A DNA stretch of 31,646 nt from Hemicentrotus pulcherrimus. Its lineage: Eukaryota; Echinodermata; Echinoidea; Camarodonta; Strongylocentrotidae. Below, piece by piece: positions 10,901 to 23,100 of this stretch. Made by a program: the position numbers and the translations under genes. Position 1 is the stretch's first letter, and every line of letters begins with the position of its first letter. The stretch is from assembly GCA_003118195.1 (NCBI GenBank), contig BEXV01001370.1, forward strand, positions 69,719 to 101,364, given 5' to 3'. The notes under the pieces were generated by a model that searched no databases, was not told where the DNA came from, and saw only the letters and a program-made list of their open reading frames with translations.

Positions 10901-13900
10901 TGCTGTCATAGTACTCACATATAATGCTCAGGCAACAATGGCTAAGGGCTTAATTTCATCAGAGTTATTTGTTCAGGGTTAGACTATTAATTGACTTTTC
11001 TGCCGATACAATGTTCGACAGTAGATGGAGACCTTCCTCCCACACTGCACAGGTCAGCACATGCGCAGAACCATACTTGGGAAGACGACGGAACAAGTTT
11101 TCTTTTAGTTTCCATAGAGAATGTACAGCCATGTCAACCAATTCGTTGTTTGACTAAACCGTTGTTCAGGCTTTATAAACTCCCCTGATGATTTTATGAG
11201 ATCTATGTAGGCACTATCATAATCTGTTACTTACAGTTTATTGGTTCCCAAACTATAATTTCTATTGGACTTTCCATTTCTCGTATTTGTATGGGAACCG
11301 GAAGTGCCTTTGCCAAATAAACCCATGGCTGATGCTGCCCTCCGTGACCGAAAACTGTAGTTGCGGTAGCGAGAATAGGGTTTTATGTATCGTTTTTCCT
11401 TCAGGATTGCGGTTCAGTTTAATAGTAGGGGATGTCGAACACAGAGTATTTGGTGCTGGAGTTTGCATCATTCATCTTGCTGTTAAGTTCACTGGATGGT
11501 AAAAGTGTATTTTTCTCCCACATTTGTCACAGCATTCACAGCACCTTCAATACTGTTTATTGCATTTGATTTGGAAAAGAAGTGTAAAAATGTAAAATAA
11601 TGAGTTTGACATTATATTTTAGCTTAACAAATTTCTTGTGGAGTTGTGGAGTATCACATGAGGAATTACAGTTAGAGTTTTGCTTTTCAATATAATGAAA
11701 GAGAGATTGTGATAAGCTAAGAAATTGGTCATTGTTCATAGCTGACATGTTGATGTTTAATCCTTTTTCCTTTTTGTATTCCTTTTGACAGGAAGTATTA
11801 TGTTGGAAGGCTTAAAGAGAGAGGTGAGTTGATCAGTTTTAAATGTATTTGATTTTGAATACATGCATAAATGAAATGTAGATTGCTAAATATTTCCACT
11901 TCACGTACTCTTTATTCTTTAATTTTATGTCATATTTTTTGTAGTGACAGCAAGATGTGCTTGATAGTTTCTGAATGAACAGAAAATTAAAAAATGTTTT
12001 TGTTGTATTGTAGATCATATGCTCAGTGATGTCTGACACTGATTGATCATTCTCATTCTTTAAAATGATAGTTCTTATCCTGTAAAAATCTTGTTCACAC
12101 ATAGTATGGTCAAATGCCTTTAAACATGCAGCATAATAAATTCATTAATTTTACATAAATGAGTAAATTGCAAGAGGACGAAAAAGAAGCTTCACACAGC
12201 CAAGCCTCTAATCATTGTCACTTGACTGAGCATTATAAATACATGGACTACCTTGGTACACAGAAATATGAAGCTTATTGTGCATGTGTGTCATTTTATC
12301 ATGATGCAGGGTTCTTCTTTTAAAGGCATCTTTTAACAATGTTAAATCTGAGATGCATCACCCTACGTGGTATCAGTGTCTGGTATCCAATCATAAATAT
12401 CTTGATAATTAGACAGGCTATCGGCTTGTAAAAGTCATGGGATTCCTGACTGACCTACAGGTTCATAATTATGATTGAAGCAGGACATAAATCCAGACTT
12501 TTTGTTAAGAATCTCAGGCAAAGATACCCAATCCCTTTAAGGGAGATTACCGCATCATAAGGCTTATGGCTTCCTTTTCTCCATGTTGACAGTATGTAAC
12601 CAACTGGCTTCTGAAGCTTCTCAACACTAATTTCAGTGTGTTTGTCTCATGTCTCATGCCAACCCCTGCAGACTATGCTAAAGTAGGAGGCCACTGGTAA
12701 GAAAAGCTTTTCCTATCATCACATCATCGGTTCCCTTGCCCCTCTCTTACCAAGTATCATGGTTCTGTCTCTGTTTCTTAAAGCTTGTAATCAATAAATT
12801 GAATTTATTTAATCACAGTAAAACTCACATCAGCCTAAAAAGACTACTTTTCAGCAAGTCCATGTTACAAACATAAAATAGATCAAATAGACACCAAATT
12901 GAATATAAATACATAGGAAAAGAACTTAAAGATGACATATATATAAAACTAAGTGAACAGAGAAAGCTAATACACAAACAAGGAATTACAAACATAAACA
13001 TATATGATATAACGTGTCATATGAAAGAAAANNNNNNNNNNNNNNNNNNNNNNNNNNNNNNNNNNNNNNNNNNNNNNNNNNNNNNNNNNNNNNNNNNNNN
13101 NNNNNNNNNNNNNNNNNNNNNNNNNNNNNNNNNNNNNNNNNNNNNNNNNNNNNNNNNNNNNNNNNNNNNNNNNNNNNNNNNNNNNNNNNNNNNNNNNNNN
13201 NNNNNNNNNNNNNNNNNNNNNNNNNNNNNNNNNNNNNNNNNNNNNNNNNNNNNNNNNNNNNNNNNNNNNNNNNNNNNNNNNNNNNNNNNNNNNNNNNNNN
13301 NNNNNNNNNNNNNNNNNNNNNNNNNNNNNNNNNNNNNNNNNNNNNNNNNNNNNNNNNNNNNNNNNNNNNNNNNNNNNNNNNNNNNNNNNNNNNNNNNNNN
13401 NNNNNNNNNNNNNNNNNNNNNNNNNNNNNNNNNNNNNNNNNNNNNNNNNNNNNNNNNNNNNNNNNNNNNNNNNNNNNNNNNNNNNNNNNNNNNNNNNNNN
13501 NNNNNNNNNNNNNNNNNNNNCCCCCCCCCCCCCCCATTTCCCTAGGTTTGATAAAGGAACCATCTGGTTTCCGTAGTCAAGAGGATGAAAAACGGGTACT
13601 TTGTAGCTGCTCATGACTATGTCTCAAAGATGACCGAGCCAGATTGTACGATACTTTGCCGCTTTCTTTTTATTTCTAGGGACACATTATGTAGTCGCAT
13701 TACAGAACTCCATGATGGGCTAAAGAAAGTGTTTGCTCTTACACCTTACAACACAATTTCATTTGAGGTGAGTTATAAGTTGAATTGTATTTGTTGTCTT
13801 GCACCCATATGATGTGACAATATTGATGAATGCAGAGGTCAAAGTCTGACAATTTTAAGTCAGCATGAGATATGATCACATGTTTGATAGGCATAACCCA

Positions 13901-16900
13901 ACAGATTTTAGTCTTGAATTGTGAAAATAATAAATATCAGAGTTTTTTAATCTGTTAAAATGAGTGAGTTTATTTCATGTATGGGACTGCAGAGAATTTC
14001 ATTATATGTAATTTCATTATTGTATTTTAGTCTGCAGGTATTGGTCCACCTACATCATGCCTTGAGCTCTAGGACATCTTCTAGCTGCAATCTCTTTTTC
14101 AACATTGCAATGTGTCCCTTGCGCTTCCTTTCAGATAAAAAGGTTTGATTTTATTTCTTTCTAAATGTGCAGGTCTGGGACCACATTATGCCAGCCTGGA
14201 TGGAGTCAATCTCACAAGAGATCCAAGAAGAAGACCTAGCACAGCTCCAGGACATCCTATGCAGTCTCTTTGACATAGACATGTGTCCGCTACCCTTCTC
14301 TTCTGATAAGATGTTTCATTTCATTGCTATCAAGTTCAAGTCCACACAGGCCAAGGAACAGGAAAAGGCATTGCTGTGGCTACAGGTGTGTATTTTAAAG
14401 TTAGCCAGTCATTAAAATGTATAGGGCGCTTCTCGCAATGCTCAATGACTTCAACAAGCCAGAGCCCTAATAACCATGCCTCGTCAAAGAGTTTCTCACA
14501 ATGCTCAATAACTTTAACAAGCCGGTGCCCTAACAATAACCAGACCTCGTCAAAGATTTTTTTTGGCAAACCTGGAGCAGCTACACTTCACCGCGCGTGG
14601 GATGGTGCTATATTACACCGTCTTGCCCCAAAAAACAGCATTGAATATGTGCTTTAGAAATTCAGATTTGTTTACGTCTAGACCAAATATACAGAGATTA
14701 GCATGAAAATTATGTAATTTTGATACATTGGTTTGAAGCTCACAGCATTCTGCCCCTGTTTGTGTCTTTGTATTAAACCAGTCTGGCTTGTGCGCAGTAC
14801 GATACAAACAAATGGGTATTGTGTGCATTCTCCTACTACGACACATTCACTTTAACAATGTGCAATTCTTTTGTTTTCACTTGGCAATAAAACCCTAGAC
14901 TGCTGCATTGTTTGGAATACATGTGCATGATGTGTATACACTATATGTGTGACAAAGCTAGATTGTAGCAGTCTACTGCTTGTTCCATTAGTTGAACAAA
15001 GCAGGTAGAGAGGTAAAAAACTTTGACTTGTGAAGCCATTTGATTTGATATTTGTATTTAGTGAATTATATATGATATTTATTCATTTGACCAAAATGTG
15101 AATTATGAAGATATAGAAACCTTTATGAAATATTCAATGATAGGAACTGATCCATAGAAATTATGCTAATTTTTTACTCATTATTAAATCAATTAAAAGA
15201 AATAGACAAGATATAGGGATATTGCTACTCTTTGGTATGTAGAAAATTATTTTATAAATAATGGAATTCTACATGAAATAACTTGAATCCATGCCCAGGT
15301 CCTGTCTGAAATGGACATTGTCATTCCCATCAAGCTTCTCCTCTCTATCTTCAACGAGGGCCTTTCCTCCATCATGGACATCCAACGGGCCAAGGTAGCC
15401 ATGTTTACCAACAAGCAAACCCTCTCACCGGACAGTGCTGCTACGGTGGTAGTTGGAGCCAACATGGACCTACGTTCATCCAAGGACAGTAGCAAGACCA
15501 AGGAGAAAGAGGAAGTAGGGCGCCCAACCCAGGTCATCAAGTTCTTCTCGGATACGCTGATGCCAGCATCTCCTATTTCTATGAATAAAGGAAATGGAGT
15601 CATGAAAGTAAATATCTTTCTTGCACTTTTTATAATACAGACATTCCTTCCTGAATTCCACTGTTTCATTGCATTTTCTAGTACCAGTTTTGTAGATCCA
15701 ATTGCCTATGGCTTTAACAGAGCCCGAGCATTTTCTGGTTCATGGTTTATTATCTTCCTTGCTGTTATTGGAAAATGTTTGTTTAGAGTTGAAATGCCTT
15801 TATTTCCCATCCTGAAACAAAAACCTATACTGACATCAGAGGTTAATTGCCATGAAAGTTTTTTTATTACCAAATTTATCATTGAAATCAAGCATTGTAT
15901 ATCAAAAATTTACTATCGATAGTTCTTTAATGACTATTGTCCAAAACCTTGGTGGGAAAGGAGGGGTTAATATGAGCGGCCAACTCTTAAAATAATGAAA
16001 ATTAGGCATTTTGAAAATTACATTATGGACAAATAAGATCAAACTTGAACTACATGTATCGGCTTCTATGCCAGTGAGTGTCATTTCATTATTTTTTCAA
16101 AGTGCATATGTTTCTTTAATTTGAAGAACAAAGAATAATCGTTTTATTGTCCTTTCTACAGATTACAGAGCCATTCAAACCACCTGATGCACTCAAACCT
16201 ACAGAGATACCCAAACCTACTGAAACTCCTAAGAAAGTAGAGCCACTGAAGCCAAGTGTCCTGAGCACCCCTAAGACCCTACCCCTAGAGCTACCCACCA
16301 ATGGGGTAGGGGGCACTCTACCAGCAGAGCCCCCACAAGTGACGATTGACCCTTCTCCTCTGAGTCCTGATAAAGATGAGAAGGCTAAGATGGAACAGAC
16401 TGAGGAGGAGGTGCTTCGGTGCTTTGTGCTAATGCTTGATCTTCTTATCATGCAGGTGAGATTCCATTCAATAGCTCATTTATTCTTGTGACCAGGGTGA
16501 TTGCAGTTCTGACAGTTCTTGCAATGGTGATGGTTTGTGGCTTTTACACACATAAAAACCAAAAGTTCCATGAGTCCATTGATACATTGAAAAGGTCTAT
16601 TATTAGGAACCTCTTACTAAATTATACAACAAATGGAAACTGACTTTTAACATGTCAATTTTGAAAGTTTAATTCCAAATATATATTTTCTAAACTAGAA
16701 GAATAATCGTCCGTAGTTCAAAATTATTTAGACCCTTATATATGTTAATTTGAGAATAGCTCCCTCTGCCGCATTATAAAACAACACTAGCTTTTTAATT
16801 TTTTACAAAGTTTCAGAACCTATGACTATATAATTTTACACACTGAAGGATATATTGAAAAAACTTTAATGGAGTTTGCATAAGTCTGCCAAAGAGGCTT

Positions 16901-17135
16901 ACTGCCCATTACGTGAAGCCATACTGGTAATGGTGAGGAAAGGAGTGGTATTAGAGGTTATGGTGATGACGAAAGTTGATAGCGATTATGAAGCGGAGGA
17001 GGAAGAAGAGGATGACAACTATGATGATGATGATGATGTTGATGAAAATGATCATAATGATGGTTGTAGTGATAATGATGATCATCATCATAATGTTGAT
17101 GATGATGATGGTAATGATGATCATCATCATAATGT

Positions 17136-17168
<33 letters not shown>

Positions 17169-20100
17169 CAGGGAATGACAGGGAATGACATTGTGAAAAG
17201 GATGAAGATTTTGATAGGATGCTACATCGTGGATAATGTACCAATACTAATGTAATGTTATTCCTTTTGATAAATGTAATTCCATTCATCATGATTTATC
17301 AAGGTTTCTTACTATAATGAGATCAATCATGATATCCATACATTACGTACAGTGTATGTGTGCAAATTTGATTTACACTATAAAAACATGTCATCTTGCC
17401 TTTTCTATTTCAGTGCATGTTTGCTGTTTTTAGCCAGTTCATCACTGTGCCAACCAGAAACCAACACTCCTCTCCCACCTGTGTCTTGTCTCGTCTTCTT
17501 AGTGGTATGCATGAAGGTCTTGCATGATTGATGTTTGTTTCATGTACATTGCACTTTCTGGTCGTAGGGGTCAAATGTGAAAGGGGGCCAAACACCTAAA
17601 AGAATAATAATGTACACCTAGTATCTATTTAGAAGAATCTACCTTAAAAACTTAACCTACAATGCACATGTTCATGTTGCATTCTATTGGTAAGCCATTA
17701 ATGGGTATTTTTAAATAATTAAAGATTGGAGGAAAGACGGCCTGAATTCACTGTTATTCACTGACATGGCACCTAGCAATCAAGCAAGCTATACATGGAA
17801 GTACATGTGAATAAACTGCCTGAACTAAATATTAATAATAAACCATTGTTGTATAAAGCATAACACATTACATAAGTATGTCCATATGCGCTTGGGAAGA
17901 AAGAAAACAAAGAGAAAATAGGTTATGGAGTTCCGTTTATCTGTTTAACATTTGAAATAAGTTTTAGGGCAGACATAAAGTTATCTATTGTAATAATGTT
18001 TCTAAGAGAGTCAGGGAGGCTATTTCATAAAACTGGGGCAGCATGGGCAATGAATGTTTACCATATGTTTCTGTCAGAATAGGAGGAACAATTAATAAAC
18101 AAATTCCTTTTTCACTATTAGAGATCTCTTGTTGGTCTGTATGCAGTGAGTAATTCATGTCAATAAGAGGGAGCTATTCCATTAAAACATTCATCAGCTG
18201 AACTAGATGCAAGACTGGACTGGTAAAAACCAATATAAATTTCGTAAGACAGGGGAAACCGTCGCCCTGTTGAATTTGGGCTGATATTTAATCTTTGAAT
18301 TGGCAAAGTGGTAACCCCAAAAAGGAGACTTACAAAATATACAAATGATGCACAAGGCAACTTTGGGCATGTTTTACACCATGCCACAGTTGCTGAGTGC
18401 ACACAATTCTACCGACATATATAATTTACCATAATGCATGATAAATTATATGGTATGAAGAGATCTTTTTCTCTTTTTTTCTGTGACATATTTCCATACT
18501 CCATCATTCTGTATTTCTCAGGGAAAAACACTTAAGGCAAATATGCTGCATGCTTTGCAAATATTTGTAGTTACACGCACAATTTATTCTTTATATAGTT
18601 ATAGTCAGAGTAGACTAGAATTACGGTGTTTAAAAAAGTCATATACAAGTATTTGTATAATGTACACTTGTATCATATTGCCTTTCTTGTGATATTTTCT
18701 AGTAGTATGAGCTTTCTATGTGACCTTCTATTTTGTTAATGTGAACTTTCAACCTGACCTTGACAGAGTGATCTTCAGTACCTGCCATTCCATCAAGGCT
18801 TAGAGCATAGCCAATCAAAGGACTTTGTGGCTCTTCTAACCACTATGCTTCAAACCCCATGGGTGACAGAGAACATGTTTGAAACCAACTCAGCAGAGGG
18901 AAAGGACAAGAAAGACGAGAAACAAAATCCTGAGAAGGCCGCGGAAGCCAAACAGGATACGTCCGATGCCACCAGTAATGCTGGGAAGTACAGAAAGAAG
19001 TCCATCGGTCATAAGTGTACAGCTAATTATGAAGTAAGAACCAAAACTAAATTAATTTTCTTAGTTTTTGTAATAATGATTTCACTGTATACCTACATGC
19101 TAAAGGCTTGTTTTCATATGGTGTGATAAGCTAGCATTTTGCTCCTGCACTTGATTTTCACATGTAAATAAAGGGCAAATGGGTATTCAAAAAGAGGAGC
19201 GGAAATGCTGCACTCAATGGAAATAGTACTAAAAAATATTGGACAAGTTTTGATATGTGTAATTGTCTCAGTAAGTGAGTCACTTGTGATTGCATTCTAC
19301 CAGCTATAGAGTGGTGAAGTGTGACGTCATCAAAAATCTTTTTAAAATTTCTCATAACATTACGAGCCAGAGAACAGAGCACAGAGTTCCAATAGGCAAT
19401 CTTTTTTTCTTGAGATGATCATATCTCAGCCCATACTTAACATATTCAATTGGTTTTTGACATTTGGAAATTATTTTTGATGCTCTTTTAGAAAATTAAG
19501 GAAAAATTAAGAAATTCCAAAAATAGATTTTTATGATTTCACAGCTTCGGTACCGTACTCTATTTTGTTAGGATCTAAGGATGAGTATAAATTTCTTCCA
19601 TGTACAGAACATAACGCTTTTCAAGCTAGCCACTATTTAAACAAAAAATATTTACACAAGAAACCAATAGTATAAAGTTGTAGATATCTTGAATTAATGT
19701 TAAATCACAATTTACCTATGTATATGGTTTTATTCCTTCCGAAAGATGCCACATATGTGTATTTCAAATCATTCCTAATGTATTTACTAGTGTTGAGTAT
19801 TAGGTACATGTTTGTTTTTGTCCCAAAATATAATATGGTTTTAGTCAGTGAAGTATTACTTACTCTGCTTGTGTCTGCCTCTCCGCCCAACCAGGCAATG
19901 GGAACCAATGGTGTTAAGATGATGTCATGTAGTCTCTGTGAGCTCTGGGCTCTGTGGTTTCAGCTCTCCCTCAAGCTGTTGGAGCGCATCGCTCCTGGTG
20001 GGGAGACCAAGGTATGTGACATGCCGGATGTTTCTGAGTACCAGTTTGAGAAGAGTCTGGAGGAGGCACTCACCATCTGTAAAACCAAAGATGTTAAGAG

Positions 20101-23100
20101 CAAGAAGAACAAGGGTATCATGGATCGAGGGATGAGCAAACATAAGAGAATTACTAAGGTGAGGATTGAATAGGGTTGTGAATGACTGAGGAATAGAAAC
20201 TCTTTTCAAACAAATACGATTTATCAATCTAAGGCTTAGAGTCTTTTTTCACCTAGTCTTTTTCTCTTTCTTTAGTGTCGTATTGTTCCTTAGAACCAAG
20301 AGAACATTTAAGTTAATTTAGCACACACAGTAGGGTACCTCTAGCTCATGCAAAATTGACCTTCTGGTTGAAAAATATAAAATCACATTTTACTACCATT
20401 AAAATGAACAGAGCAGTATCTTGATTTTGGTATTTTCTGCATTGAAATTTTCTGGATGTCAATTGATGGCAGAGCGCATTTACGGTATATTTTATATAAA
20501 AATGTTGGTGTGGAAAGACAAAGGAATTTTCATGTATTGAAACTTTAATGTAAAGTCATTGACTCTCTTGTGTATGTGTTTATTCTTTGTTTTGGATAAT
20601 TTGTGAACTTTCTTTTGACCTAGAATACAATCATTCATCATTGTCTGTAATTGTCTCACACACACTGTTTCGTTACAGCTATAATTTAGAAATATGTCTA
20701 TTTACTAGGGCCATAATTGACTAGCCTTTGGTACAGTAACAGAGAAAATTGGCATCAAAGCCTTCCCTAGTAATTACTATTCAGTAGTTTTTATATAATA
20801 CATAAAACAGAAATTTCTTGGAGTTTGACAATTTAGGGTCAATTTGTGCAGTTTCAAAAACTTGGTTTTAATTTTCCTTAGACTTCTCATAAAATCAATT
20901 CACATGATTTCCTAGCCAATGAAAGAAGTAATTTGACGTTTGATATGAAACTATTATTCCTCTTGAATGCCTTTTAGATAATATGTTGTGACCTCTTTTC
21001 TTTATATCTTACTTTAAAGGCCCTGTGTTTCTTTTAAGGACTGCATCATATTCACTAAAATCTTTGACTGAATCACAGTGATCTAGTTTTCAAATGAAGC
21101 ATTAATTTCATAGGTTTTCTGTTGGACTATGAATAGTATATCTTTCTTAGAATAGCATTAAATCAAACTGTTTTGTTTTCAAATAATGCTGAAAATAAGG
21201 TTCATAGAGATATTTTGGTCTTGACTGTAAACAAGATAACACCCATGTAGTAAAAGGGGTCTGAAACCTCATGACATATTTTGTTATGGTCTGATTTGAA
21301 ATCTCATCTCAGAAGCAAATTGAGTAAATTAGAGGCAACTCCAGATTTTCTCAAGCAAAAGGGACACACTGTCTTCAATATCCTTCAACAAACTGTAACA
21401 TCACAGTATTCTGAAATCTTTGGATGATTTGTCATTTATCTCACTTTGATCAGTTTCTGTCTCACAAATCTCATCTTGCACTGTTTTTCTCAATTTCAGT
21501 TTTTCATGCTCATTTTTCTTTCACCTTTCCATGATTCTTTCCATATTTTTGTTTTTTCTTCTGTGGGTTGGAATCGCAGGGACTCACTGTCCCTGAGGTA
21601 AATATTTGTCATACTATATTGCCCTCTCTCTCTCTCTCTCTCTCTTTCCATCTCTCTTTACAAGGAAATATTGACCTTTGACCTTTGCTTTCACAACTAG
21701 CACTTCCCAGCACTTCATGTAGTCTTAGTATTCAGACCACTATTTTGCACCATAGATGGCTGCTGACCACAGAGAGAAAGAAGGATGAATTCTAGATGAC
21801 TGTAATCTTTGTCTCAATGTTTGTTTGAAAATGTCACCTGTGTGTACGATCGTGCTCTTGCATTGGAAGATGAAATACTGGTTGTCTTAAATGTACCCTA
21901 TTACTCCATAGATTTACAGGAAGATTTAGTTATCTTTATAATGGAGGAAAACAACCTACATTTTTCAAAATCAAATATTTGGAAATCTGTATTGAATTTT
22001 CAATGAATTAAACCCTTTTGCCACAAATTGCAACATATTTTACTTGTGAAACATAATATCATTGCAATTATTCTAGCACAGAACTTTTTTAAATTACTGG
22101 TTTGTTCAATTTATATATGATGTAAGAGAGTCATATTGAATTTGCTGAGCTTCTATTTAACATGTATTCTGTTTATGTTTGACATGAATTTTTTGAAGAT
22201 GAAGTTTAATAGAAGACCCAGGAAATTCTTTATTTGATTGAGTCTTTTACCCCCATTATTGTCATAACTAAATAAAACATCCAACTAGCCATAATTGTAT
22301 GAAGCTGTAATAGCCCTAAGAGCAGAGACAAGTGCAGTATTCCTCTTTGGGTATTTTGTGATGGTTTTGTTCAAATCTTTCCTCCTTTGAACCTTTGACA
22401 TCTCCCACAAGTGAGAATGGTGATATTTGTTCTTTGTTTGTGATGTCATTTTGTTGTTCTTATTGTTTATGTGAGTAACATGTCTAATTATGTCCTGCAA
22501 ATCCCTTTAATCCTCAGTAGATGGCAGTAAACACAACTACTATATTATTATGATTTATATGTTAGTTAAAAAAACCAAGTACTTTGCATTCGTGCCATGA
22601 TGTATAGGCCTTATTAATGTATCAAACTAAATTCATGTACCTTTTTTGTGGTATCTTTGTGATTATATCTAGATTAAACCAAATGTGTTGCTTAGGGAGA
22701 ACCTTACTTTCCCGCTTGTAGCAGTGGACAATTTGTAGCCTCTTAAATTGTAATATTTTATCATATATTTTGGGCAAATGAAAGCCTGTACCCTCAAAAT
22801 TCAAGTAAATTTTGTTAATCATGAATTGGAGGAAGGAATGGCAGAAACATTTTTTGTGGGGTATATTATATTAAACCTGGTGGCCCACATGTTTCAATTG
22901 TTAAAACCTTGATGAAATTGGTATTCAATTTCATTAAGATACTAAAGAATTCATTTCTTGTGTTACTGGTAGATGAATAAAATTACTAAAAAGAAGAGAA
23001 ATATTTCACTCGGTTTGGAATCCTAATTTCATTTACAGATAATACACAGTAGAGATCTTGATCCTCACGTACTAACATTCCATTGCTGACTAATATGACA

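Larger units (their letters stand above)
16456..18766. other. Long intron between exons 15 and 16
   Basis: 2.3 kb. Holds a GAT microsatellite (about 17020-17168) and a decayed LINE (about 17925-18400), both listed. Vertebrate UNC79 joins CFILMFDLLLKQ directly to the next conserved helix, so no exon is expected here. Nothing else recognised. Confidence 0.7.

Noticed and set aside
11280..11500. GC-richer block, open on both strands, as an extra UNC79 exon
   Set aside because: The family sequence joins exon 9 to exon 10 directly, and no matching protein or splice signals were found. Possibly an unrecognised repeat.
12967..13616. Open frames of about 180-215 codons on both strands
   Set aside because: They consist almost entirely of undetermined bases.
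15608..15922. Extension of exon 14 past 15607 in the open frame
   Set aside because: Donor 'gtaaat' follows AAA, the downstream reading is AT-rich and not family-like, and exon 15 joins in phase at 16162.
16876..17178. Acidic Asp-rich 100-codon frame
   Set aside because: Produced by the GAT microsatellite; the minus strand gives His/Ile strings in the same place.
17414..17504. Exon-like stretch with 'ctatttcag' before and 'gtatgc' after, open as CMFAVFSQFITVPTR
   Set aside because: Its 91 bp would break the phase between exons 15 and 16, which join directly in the family. No homology recognised.
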